A DNA stretch of 16,001 bases from VRUE01 sp036379955 (GTDB lineage Bacteria; Actinomycetota; Thermoleophilia; Solirubrobacterales; 70-9). The notes beneath the pieces were generated by a model. The model saw only the letters and a program-made list of their open reading frames with translations, did not search any database and was not told the origin of the DNA. This document shows, piece after piece, positions 6,285 to 14,099 of the stretch. Within the stretch, counting starts at the first letter, position 1, and every line of letters starts with the position of its first letter. The stretch lies in contig DASVFR010000012.1 of the NCBI GenBank assembly GCA_036379955.1, forward strand, positions 1-16,001. Reading direction: 5' to 3'. The translations under genes and the position numbers were made by a program.

Positions 6285-8924
6285 CTACTTAGCGTCGAGC
6301 CAGTCCGGGCCGACGCCGACGTCCACCTCCAGCGCCGGGTCGAGCTGGTAGGCGGCGCACATCTCGCGCCGCACCAGCTCGACCGCACCGTCCATCTCCC
6401 CCGGCGGCCCCTCGAAGAGCAGCTCGTCGTGGATCTGGAGGACGAGGCGCGTCTCGACGCCGGCCTCGCGTAGGGCGCGGTGGCAGCGCACCATCGCGAC
6501 CTTGATGACGTCGGCCGCGGTGCCCTGGATCACGGTGTTGACCGCCAGCCTCTCCCCCAGCCGGCGTGTGTTGGGGTTGCCGGAGCGCAGCTCGGGGATA
6601 GCCCGCCGCCGCCCCATCAGCGTCGTCACGTAGCCCTCCTCCTGGGCGCGCTCGACCACCTGCTCGCGGAAGGCGCGCACGGCGGGGAAGCGCTCGAGGT
6701 AGCGCGAGACGAATTCCTCGCCCTCTTTGCGCGGGATGTTGAGCCGGTCGGCGAGCCCGAACCCGGTCAGCCCGTAGACGATGCCGAAGTTGACCATCTT
6801 CGCCTTCGAGCGCTGGCCGACGTCGACGTCCTCGCGCGAGATCTCGAAGACCTCGGCGGCGGTCGCCGCGTGCACGTCTTCGCCGGCGCGGAAGATCTCC
6901 TTCAGCACCTCCTCGTCGGCGACGTGAGCGAGGACGCGCAGCTCGACCTGGCTGTAGTCGGCGGAGAGCAGGCTGTTGCCCTTCTCGGCGACGAAGCAGG
7001 CCCGGACCGGGCGGCCGATCTCGGTGCGGATCGGGATGTTCTGCAGGTTGGGGTTGGTGCTGGAGAGGCGACCGGTGGTCGTCGCCGCCTGGTTGAAGGT
7101 GGTGTGGACGCGACCGGTCCGCGTGTCGATCAGGTCGGGCAGCGAGTCGAGGTAGGTGTTCTTCAGCTTGGTCAGCTCGCGCCAGCTCTCGATCTTCTCG
7201 ACGATCGGGTGCTCGTCGCGGATCTGGGCGAGCACGCGGGCGTCGGTCGAGAAGCCGGTTTTGCCGCGCCGCTTGCGGGTCAGGCCGAGCTTCTCGAAGA
7301 GGACGCGGCCGACCTGCTGCGGCGAGCCGATCGTGAACTCCTCCTCGGCCAGCTCGTAGATCTCCTTCTCGAGGGTCGCGATCCGCTCGCCGAAGCCGGC
7401 GCCGACCTCGGCCAGCCGCTCGGCGTCGAGCTTCAGCCCCTCGCGTTCCATCGCGGCGAGGACGTGGACGAGCGGCAGCTCGACCTCGCGCAGCAGGTCC
7501 TCGAGGCCCAGATCCGCGACCCGCGGCCGTTGCGCCTCGGCGAGAGCGGCGACCAGGCGCGCCTCCTCGGCGGGATCGAGCCCGGCCTCGCCCTCGGCGT
7601 CGCCGTCAAGCGAGAGCTGACCGTCGTCCTCGCTGTCCCGCGCGGGGGCGATCTCCTCGGCGAGCCCGATGCCGGCGTCGGCCGCCAGCTCGATCAGGTC
7701 GTAGGTACGCCGTTGCGGCTCGAGCAGGTAGGCGGCGAGCATCGTGTCGTGGTCGAGCGTCAGATCGACGCCCTCGCGCGCGGCCGCGGCGAGCAGGCCG
7801 TGACGACCGCCGCCGAGCGACTTCGCGTCGTGGGCGACGAGGGGCCGGCCGGCGAGGGCGATCGCAAGCTCGTCGAGCACGGCGGAGCCGGCAAGCAACC
7901 GCTCGTCCTCGACCGCCGCCCAACGCTCGTCGCCCAGCGCCAGCGGCAAGGGACCCTCCCCCCCTTCGAGGTCCGAGGGCTTGCCCGCGACAGTCTCGAC
8001 CTCGAGCTCGGTCTCGACCCGGCGGCCCGGCACGGCATTCCCTTCGGGCAGCGCTTCTTCGAGCCGCTCCATCACCGCGCGCAGCTCGAACTCGCGCATG
8101 AAGTCGCGCAGGGCGCCGCGGTCGGGCTCGCTGCCCATCGCGTCTTCGAGGTCGACGCCCGTGTCGATGTCGTACTGAAGCGTGGCGAGCTGCTTCGACA
8201 TGCGCGCGTCGTCGGCGTGCTCGACGAGGTTCTGCTTGCGCTTGGCGCCGGAGATCTCGTCGACCGCGGCGAGCACGCCCTCGAGGTCGCCGAAGCGCTG
8301 CAGCAACTGGGTCGCGGTCTTCTCGCCGATCCCGGGAACGCCGGGGATGTTGTCGGAGGTGTCGCCGCGCAACCCCATCAGGTCGGTGATCCGCTCCGGC
8401 GGCACCCCGTAGCGCTCCTGCACCGCGGCGACGTCGTAGACCTTGGTCTCGGTGATCCCACGCGAAGTGCTCATCACCCGCACCCCCTCGCCGACCAGCT
8501 GGTAGGCGTCGCGGTCGCCGGTGACGACCATCACCGGGATCTCCTGCTCGCGCGCCTGCCTGGTCAACGAGGCGATCACGTCGTCGGCCTCGTAGCCCTC
8601 GACCTTGACGTTGGTGTAGCCGAAGGCCTCGACCAGCGGCATCAGATGGGGCCACTGCTCGCGCAGCAGGTCGGGGCGCGGTTTGCGCTGCGCCTTGTAG
8701 AGGTCGTAGGTGACCTCGCGGCCCGACATCCCCGCGTCCCAGGCGACCACCACCCCGGCCGGCGAGTGCTCGTCGATGATCTTGACCAGCATCGAGGCCA
8801 ACCCGTAGATCGCGTTCGTCGGCCGCCCGTCGCTGGTACCGATCGACTCCGGCAGCGCGAAGAACGCCCGGTAGGCGAGCGAGTTGCCGTCGATCAGGAA
8901 CAGCTCGTGCGCATCCTCGGCCAT
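6285..8924 (-). CDS. polA: DNA polymerase I
   Basis: Fills gaps and removes RNA primers in repair and lagging-strand synthesis. The protein is 879 aa. Domains are a 5'-nuclease (about 1-290, with FLIDGNSLAYRAFF and GLRGDTSDNIPGVPGIGEK), a degenerate 3'-5' exonuclease domain (about 305-490) and the polymerase domain (about 495-879). Polymerase motifs are intact: motif A DYSQVELR with D656, motif B with F713 in NFGIVYG, and motif C IHDE with D833. The proofreading acidic residues are not found: the exo II site reads AHDAKSL where NxxxD is expected. I choose ATG 8924 (MAEDAHELF) rather than ATG 8936, because the latter lies inside a good -10 hexamer, TATGAT, 7 bases upstream, implying a leaderless mRNA. 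The YdcZ-type gene follows. Confidence 0.96.
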   Translation of the reverse strand: MAEDAHELFLIDGNSLAYRAFFALPESIGTSDGRPTNAIYGLASMLVKIIDEHSPAGVVVAWDAGMSGREVTYDLYKAQRKPRPDLLREQWPHLMPLVEAFGYTNVKVEGYEADDVIASLTRQAREQEIPVMVVTGDRDAYQLVGEGVRVMSTSRGITETKVYDVAAVQERYGVPPERITDLMGLRGDTSDNIPGVPGIGEKTATQLLQRFGDLEGVLAAVDEISGAKRKQNLVEHADDARMSKQLATLQYDIDTGVDLEDAMGSEPDRGALRDFMREFELRAVMERLEEALPEGNAVPGRRVETELEVETVAGKPSDLEGGEGPLPLALGDERWAAVEDERLLAGSAVLDELAIALAGRPLVAHDAKSLGGGRHGLLAAAAREGVDLTLDHDTMLAAYLLEPQRRTYDLIELAADAGIGLAEEIAPARDSEDDGQLSLDGDAEGEAGLDPAEEARLVAALAEAQRPRVADLGLEDLLREVELPLVHVLAAMEREGLKLDAERLAEVGAGFGERIATLEKEIYELAEEEFTIGSPQQVGRVLFEKLGLTRKRRGKTGFSTDARVLAQIRDEHPIVEKIESWRELTKLKNTYLDSLPDLIDTRTGRVHTTFNQAATTTGRLSSTNPNLQNIPIRTEIGRPVRACFVAEKGNSLLSADYSQVELRVLAHVADEEVLKEIFRAGEDVHAATAAEVFEISREDVDVGQRSKAKMVNFGIVYGLTGFGLADRLNIPRKEGEEFVSRYLERFPAVRAFREQVVERAQEEGYVTTLMGRRRAIPELRSGNPNTRRLGERLAVNTVIQGTAADVIKVAMVRCHRALREAGVETRLVLQIHDELLFEGPPGEMDGAVELVRREMCAAYQLDPALEVDVGVGPDWLDAK

Positions 8925-8931
8925 CGGCGCG

Positions 8932-8937
8932 ATCATA
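8932..8937 (-). promoter_or_regulatory. -10 hexamer for polA, leaderless promoter
   Basis: TATGAT on the minus strand (5 of 6 matches to TATAAT) ends 7 bases before ATG 8924. The upstream in-frame ATG at 8936 is part of the hexamer and so probably not transcribed. No clear -35 and no Shine-Dalgarno before 8924. Confidence 0.55.
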
Positions 8938-8972
8938 GGCGCGAGGCATGACGCAGCGCTCTCACCAAAACA

Positions 8973-8978
8973 TATGAT
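8973..8978 (+). promoter_or_regulatory. -10 hexamer for the orphan membrane protein
   Basis: TATGAT, identical to the polA hexamer on the other strand, ends 8 bases before TTG 8987. A partial -35 (ATGACG, 8948-8953) lies 19 bases upstream. The two divergent -10 boxes share one short central region around AGCGCT at 8955-8960. Confidence 0.5.
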
Positions 8979-8986
8979 TACACCTG

Positions 8987-9895
8987 TTGAGCAAGAGCAA
9001 AAAGCAGAGTCCTCTTCTCTCGAATCGCCTCCTCGAAAGTCATGGCGCGGTTGCTGCGTCCTTGATTGCCGTTCTCTACCTAGCCGGACTGACGACGCTG
9101 ATCGTCAAACTCTCGGACGCGGGCTTGAACGTTCAAGACGCCCTTCCACTCTTTTCCTTGGACCAGCTTCTGCGCGCAGGTTTGACCTGGGCGTACCCGG
9201 CTTTCCCGGCCGTAGCAGTCCTTGCTGTGGTGTACATCGGAAGTATCTCCATCGAGCGCATGCTAGGACGCGAAGCAGTTCAATTCGAGAACGCTCGCGC
9301 CAAGATCCTCGATACAGAGGAGCGATCCGATTGGCAACAGGAGTTTGCGAAACACCGCACTTCCACCGCCTGGGACCGCGTCAGCGCTGAGGTCACCAAG
9401 GCCATTGAGGATGGGGCGAGTGATGACCATAAAGACACCTGGGTTTCATTTCGCCGCAAGTTGCGCCTGTTCAACGCGTGGACAGAATTCATCTATTTCC
9501 TTCTCCTGGTGAGCTGCATCTTTCTTCCAGTCTTGATCGCCGTGGTCACGGTCCTCCTCCTTCTCCTGGGGCCCACGCTTATCGGAGCGCGCCCGGCAAA
9601 ACAGGCACTTCTTCCCTATTTCGCCATCGTCGCGACAGGCTTCCTCGTCAATGCGGTAATCAACCCCCAGCCCCTCCCCCACGCGGTGGTGTCCATAACC
9701 GCTCCACCACACAGCAGGACAACTACAAGTTTCGGGGGAAGCCTGGTCGTCGTCTCAAACGACACCTGGTACCTAGGCGATGGCCATGGCGAGATCGTCG
9801 GCATACCCATCACGCAGATCAAATCGACAGCCGTATACCCCCGCCAACGCCGGGATTCCGTGTTGAATCTGCTGATCGACGCGACCGATCCGTAG
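8987..9895 (+). CDS. Unknown multi-pass membrane protein, lower GC than neighbours
   Basis: I do not recognise this 302-aa protein. Hydrophobic segments lie at about 20-41, 62-86, 166-198 (long enough for one long helix or a re-entrant pair) and 208-226. Between the second and third is a charged, probably helical cytoplasmic loop (90-160). A soluble C-terminal domain of about 70 residues follows the last helix, with beta-rich segments such as GSLVVVSNDTWYLG. This arrangement resembles some channel- or sensor-like membrane proteins, but no catalytic motif is visible. Codons use A and T in third positions much more than the flanking genes, suggesting recent acquisition. The start is uncertain: TTG 8987 needs a near-leaderless mRNA, and an ATG at 8974 opens another frame that does not encode the membrane segments. 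It sits alone between polA and the malic enzyme. Confidence 0.75.
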   Translation: MSKSKKQSPLLSNRLLESHGAVAASLIAVLYLAGLTTLIVKLSDAGLNVQDALPLFSLDQLLRAGLTWAYPAFPAVAVLAVVYIGSISIERMLGREAVQFENARAKILDTEERSDWQQEFAKHRTSTAWDRVSAEVTKAIEDGASDDHKDTWVSFRRKLRLFNAWTEFIYFLLLVSCIFLPVLIAVVTVLLLLLGPTLIGARPAKQALLPYFAIVATGFLVNAVINPQPLPHAVVSITAPPHSRTTTSFGGSLVVVSNDTWYLGDGHGEIVGIPITQIKSTAVYPRQRRDSVLNLLIDATDP

Positions 9896-9938
9896 GCAGC
9901 CGAGGCCGACCGGCCCGAATCTGATTCGATAGCTGCCT

Positions 9939-11396
<1,458 letters not shown>

Positions 11397-11400
11397 CACC

Positions 11401-12306
11401 GTGAAGGTCCTCGTCACCGGCGCCAGCGGCTTCATCGGGTCAGCCCTCTGCGACTCGCTGCTGGTCCGGGGCGAGACGGTCGTCGGGCTGACGCGTGACC
11501 CAACGCGCGCGCGCCAGACCAACCCCGGCGTCGAGTGGCGCGCCTGGGAGCCAACGCTGGAACGGCCTCCCGCGGAGGCCTTCGACGGCGTCGACGCCGT
11601 GCTCAACCTGCTCGGCGAGAAGATCGACCAGCGCTGGACCGAGGAGGCCAAGCGCCGGATCATGGAGAGCCGCCGCACCGGCACGCACAATCTGGTCGGC
11701 GCGATCGCGGGTCTCGAGCGCAAGCCCAGGGTGCTGGTCAACCAGTCGGCGATCGGCTTCTACGGGGACCGAGGAGAGGCGATCGTCGACGAGTCGAGCG
11801 AGAACGGCGAGGGCTTCGACGCCGAGGTCGTGCGCGAGTGGGAGCGGGCGGCGCGCGAGGTCGAGGGCACCGGCGTGCGCCTCGTCATCGTCCGCACCGG
11901 CCACGTACTCGACCCCAGCGACGGCTTCCTCGCGGCGCTGCTGCGCCCTTTCAAGCTCGGGCTCGGCGGCCCGCTGGCGGGTGGCGCTCAGTACGTCTCC
12001 TGGATCCACGTCGACGACGAGGTCGGCATCCTCGAGTGGGCGATCGGGAGCGAGCGGGTCAGCGGCGTCGTCAACGCGACGGCGCCGAATCCGGTCACGA
12101 ACAGGGCCTTCTCCAAGGCGCTCGGCAAGGCGCTCGGGCGGCCGGCGATCCTGCCGGTGCCGGGGGTGACGCTCGATGCGATGTACGGCAAAGAGTTCGG
12201 CAGGGTGCTGCGGGGTGGGCAACGCGTCCTTCCCCGACGTGCGCTAGACCTCGGGTACGAGTTCAAGCATCCTGAGCTGGACGAGGCGCTGGGCGACCTG
12301 CTCTAG
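11401..12306 (+). CDS. TIGR01777-family NAD(P)-binding epimerase/oxidoreductase (YfcH/SulA-like)
   Basis: Atypical extended short-chain dehydrogenase of 301 aa with unknown substrate. The Rossmann nucleotide site is TGASGFIG at residues 6-13. NLLGEKI and RWTEEAKRRI, the SAIGFYGDRGE stretch, VSWIHVDD and the C-terminal GQRVLPRRALDLGYEF are all hallmarks of the TIGR01777 family. Length matches the family. GTG 11401 follows the malic enzyme stop by 4 bases, with GGAGG at 11384-11388 as a slightly distant Shine-Dalgarno, so the two genes are one operon. E. coli YfcH and cyanobacterial relatives (linked to cell division in the older literature) belong here, but that role is not safely transferable. 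Transcription probably ends in the inverted repeat beginning 11 bases downstream. Confidence 0.92.
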   Translation: MKVLVTGASGFIGSALCDSLLVRGETVVGLTRDPTRARQTNPGVEWRAWEPTLERPPAEAFDGVDAVLNLLGEKIDQRWTEEAKRRIMESRRTGTHNLVGAIAGLERKPRVLVNQSAIGFYGDRGEAIVDESSENGEGFDAEVVREWERAAREVEGTGVRLVIVRTGHVLDPSDGFLAALLRPFKLGLGGPLAGGAQYVSWIHVDDEVGILEWAIGSERVSGVVNATAPNPVTNRAFSKALGKALGRPAILPVPGVTLDAMYGKEFGRVLRGGQRVLPRRALDLGYEFKHPELDEALGDLL

Positions 12307-12316
12307 CGTCGTAGAT

Positions 12317-12408
12317 GGGAGGGGTGGCAGTCCCTGTTCTGACAAATCGCGCGCTGATGAGCGCGCGATTTTGAGTATCCGCCAGCCCGAGGGACTGCCA
12401 CCCCTCCC
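12317..12408. repeat. Nested perfect inverted repeats between convergent genes
   Basis: An outer pair of perfect 19-base arms (12317-12335, GGGAGGGGTGGCAGTCCCT, and its exact complement at 12390-12408) encloses a second hairpin. The inner arms are 12 bases (AAATCGCGCGCT, 12344-12355 / 12360-12371) with loop GATG. Single-stranded spacers are 8 and 18 bases. It occupies most of the gap between the stop codons at 12306 and 12435. It could be a bidirectional terminator, a small MITE-like element with 19-base terminal repeats, or a structured RNA. No clear target duplication flanks it. Confidence 0.9.
12344..12372. terminator. Bidirectional terminator hairpin
   Basis: Perfect 12-base stem, GC-rich in the middle, with AAA on the 5' side and TTTT (12369-12372) on the 3' side of the plus strand. 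The minus strand ends in TTT. It is well placed to end transcripts of the plus-strand epimerase operon and of the minus-strand gene at 12435-12941. Confidence 0.6.
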
Positions 12409-12434
12409 CCGACAGTTGGAGAAGGTTCCAACGC

Positions 12435-12941
12435 CTAGGGCTGGTTGAGCTTATCTTGCAGCGAGCGGCGGAGAGAGCCCGAATCGGCTTCCGGGATGAG
12501 CTTCAGAAGTTGCGCCATCGCTTTTTGACCGGAGCTTGAAGCAATCCAGGGAATCTCGGCGATTTCCAGGATCGGGTGGGCGAAGCGCGAGGCTCTTGGA
12601 TTGGGAGCTTCCAGGTAAGCCACCGCGGTCGAATCCTCAGTGGCTCTCCTGGCGTTGGCGCCGATGGTTGCAAGGTCAAGCTTGCCGTCCTTGTGCGGGC
12701 TCGGCAGGCAGACGGCACGGATGCGGATGCCACCAGCTTCTCCGCCCTGCCGCGCAAGCTCCTGTCTCGCCTTCGCACACAGAGAAGCTTCCACATAAGC
12801 GGTCACCGTAGCTCCACTCTGCACGCCTTCGCCGCCGCCGCAGCCCCCAAAAGCTCCAACCACGACCGCCGCAGCTCCCACGAGGCAGACTGCCTTGCGG
12901 AGCGTGGAAGAGAACCGGGTGCCCCCTCCAAAAACACTCAA
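12435..12941 (-). CDS. Small exported protein resembling one lobe of a type 1 periplasmic binding protein
   Basis: The chosen form is 168 aa from TTG 12941. The N-terminus has basic residues R9, R15 and K16, a hydrophobic core at about 17-31, and C34 in AFGGC followed by glycines, so it is a likely secreted protein or lipoprotein (the lipobox is imperfect). The mature part, with a VTAYVEASLC strand, DLATIGANARRATEDSTAVAYLE and a following HPILEIAEIPWI-type segment, resembles the N-terminal lobe of branched-chain amino-acid ABC binding proteins; this is from memory of the family, not a search. At about 130 residues it lacks the second lobe and hinge, so it may be a degraded or specialised relative. 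The TTG is backed by AGGAG (12948-12952) six bases upstream. ATG 13022 is the longest alternative, but overlaps pfkA and reads through the hairpin. GC is lower than in neighbours. Confidence 0.65.
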   Translation of the reverse strand: MSVFGGGTRFSSTLRKAVCLVGAAAVVVGAFGGCGGGEGVQSGATVTAYVEASLCAKARQELARQGGEAGGIRIRAVCLPSPHKDGKLDLATIGANARRATEDSTAVAYLEAPNPRASRFAHPILEIAEIPWIASSSGQKAMAQLLKLIPEADSGSLRRSLQDKLNQP

Positions 12942-12985
12942 GCGAGGCTCCTGCCGAGCGTTTTTGGAGGGGGTACCCGGTTCTC
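12910..12985. repeat. Long hairpin after pfkA with a ribosome binding site in its loop
   Basis: Arms of 30 bases (12910-12939 and 12956-12985) are complementary except at two positions, each of which can be a G-U pair in one strand's RNA. The loop is 16 bases (12940-12955). The stem contains an A5/T5 block. It starts 8 bases past the pfkA stop, so it may end or attenuate pfkA transcription. On the minus strand the loop reads GGCAGGAGCCTCGCTT, which holds AGGAG and the first two bases of the TTG start of the next gene. Confidence 0.9.
12948..12952 (-). promoter_or_regulatory. Shine-Dalgarno in hairpin loop, decides the start at 12941
   Basis: AGGAG on the minus strand, 6 bases before TTG 12941, wholly inside the 16-base loop of the hairpin at 12910-12985. 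Confidence 0.5.
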
Positions 12986-12993
12986 CCTCCCCC

Positions 12994-14022
12994 TCAGCCA
13001 AAGAAAACCTCCGCCTCGCCATAGAGCTCCGGCGGCACCGTCTTCAGTTCCGTCGTGGCCTCGTCGAGGCTCACGAGCTGAATGTCGGTCCCGCGCAACG
13101 CGGTCATCGTCCCCCACTGCCCAGCGTCGACCGCGTCGATCGCGTGCAGGCCGAAGCGCGTCGCCAGCACCCGGTCGAAAGCCGTCGGCGTCCCACCCCG
13201 CTGGACGTGGCCGAGCACGGTCGCCCGTGCCTCCTTGCCGGTCTTGCGCTCGATCTCGCCCTCGAGCCAGTGGGCGACGCCGCCCAGGGCAACGTGGCCG
13301 AACTGGTCGAGCTTCTCGTTCTTTGTCTCGGGCATGCCGCCGACCGGCTGAGCCCCCTCGGCGACGACGACGATCGGGGCGAAGTTGTGCTCGAAGCGGC
13401 GGCCGACGAACTCGCAGACCCGGTCGAGGTCGAAGGGCTGCTCGGGGATGAGGATCACGTTGGCGCCGCCCGCCAGACCCGAGTGGAAGGCGATCCAGCC
13501 GGCGTGGCGCCCCATCACCTCGACGATCAGGACCCGGTGGTGGCTGTCGGCCGTCGTGTGCAGGCGGTCGATCGCCTCCATCGCGATGTTGACCGCGGTA
13601 TCGAAGCCGAAGGTGTAGTCGGTGGCGCCGAGGTCGTTGTCGATCGTCTTCGGCACGCCGACCACCTGGACGCCGTGCTCGCGGTGCAGCCGCGCCGCCG
13701 CGCCGAGGGTGTCCTCGCCGCCGATCGCGATCAGGCCGTCGACGCCGTCGGCCTCGAGGTTCGCAACCAATCGCTCGGCGCCGCCGTCCTGCTTAAAGGG
13801 GTTCGTGCGCGAGGCGCCGAGGATCGTGCCGCCGCGGGGGAGGATGCCGCGCACCTCGGGCACGCCGAGCGGCCGGCTGTCCCCCTCCAGCGGCCCGCGC
13901 CAGCCGTCGCGATAGCCGACGAAGTCGTGCCCGCAGCGTTCGACCCCCTTGCGCACGATCGCCCTGATGACCGCGTTGAGGCCCGGACAGTCCCCGCCGC
14001 CGGTGAGCACGCCGATCCGCAT
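12994..14022 (-). CDS. pfkA: 6-phosphofructokinase, predicted pyrophosphate-dependent
   Basis: Phosphorylates fructose 6-phosphate to the 1,6-bisphosphate in glycolysis, in the cytoplasm. The protein is 342 aa and opens with the nucleotide/PPi loop MRIGVLTGGGDCPGLN. GGEDT at 101-105 has Asp at the position (E. coli 104) that is Gly in ATP-dependent enzymes. PKTIDND at 124-130 has Lys where E. coli has Gly124. These two residues are the known signature of PPi-dependent enzymes, as in Amycolatopsis methanolica, so the reaction may be reversible. D128 is the catalytic base, and MGRHAGWIA at 170-178 and the HVQRGG segment bind substrate. I choose ATG 14022 because TAATCT lies 7 bases upstream, fitting a leaderless mRNA; in-frame ATGs at 14040 and 14070 add residues unlike the family. 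It diverges from the methyltransferase. Confidence 0.95.
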   Translation of the reverse strand: MRIGVLTGGGDCPGLNAVIRAIVRKGVERCGHDFVGYRDGWRGPLEGDSRPLGVPEVRGILPRGGTILGASRTNPFKQDGGAERLVANLEADGVDGLIAIGGEDTLGAAARLHREHGVQVVGVPKTIDNDLGATDYTFGFDTAVNIAMEAIDRLHTTADSHHRVLIVEVMGRHAGWIAFHSGLAGGANVILIPEQPFDLDRVCEFVGRRFEHNFAPIVVVAEGAQPVGGMPETKNEKLDQFGHVALGGVAHWLEGEIERKTGKEARATVLGHVQRGGTPTAFDRVLATRFGLHAIDAVDAGQWGTMTALRGTDIQLVSLDEATTELKTVPPELYGEAEVFFG

Positions 14023-14029
14023 AGGCCTC

Positions 14030-14035
14030 AGATTA
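14030..14035 (-). promoter_or_regulatory. -10 hexamer for pfkA (leaderless)
   Basis: TAATCT (fits TANNNT) on the minus strand ends 7 bases before ATG 14022. No distinct -35. GAGG at 14026-14029 is too close to the ATG to be an ordinary Shine-Dalgarno. Confidence 0.45.
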
Positions 14036-14061
14036 GCCATGACGGATGCGCGCCCACCCGC

Positions 14062-14067
14062 TAGGTT
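14062..14067 (+). promoter_or_regulatory. Possible -10 hexamer for the methyltransferase gene
   Basis: TAGGTT (TANNNT) about 32 bases before ATG 14100 would give a 5' leader of about 25 bases containing the AAAGGAG ribosome binding site at 14088-14094. No -35 match seen. Confidence 0.3.
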
Positions 14068-14099
14068 CACCCCCAGGACGACGCGACAAAGGAGCTGGG

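Noticed and set aside
6480..8951. 823-codon open frame on the plus strand
   Set aside because: Antisense shadow of polA in high-GC DNA; composition is repetitive L, A, D, G, V and R with no recognisable domain.
8937..8986. Intergenic small RNA or riboswitch between polA and the membrane gene
   Set aside because: Only 50 bases, fully explained by two divergent promoters; no stable fold seen.
8974..9390. ATG 8974 frame as the true start of the orphan membrane gene, with a frameshift
   Set aside because: The frame beginning at TTG 8987 gives a basic N-terminus followed directly by the first membrane helix. The other frame soon becomes R/S-rich, so no frameshift is needed.
12942..13022. ATG 13022 as start of the exported protein
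   Set aside because: It would overlap pfkA, translate the hairpin, and bury the signal sequence 40 residues in. TTG 12941 has a good ribosome site. Kept as an alternative.
12895..14064. 389-codon open frame on the plus strand opposite pfkA
   Set aside because: Mirror of pfkA codon bias; the start lies in the hairpin and no motif is present.
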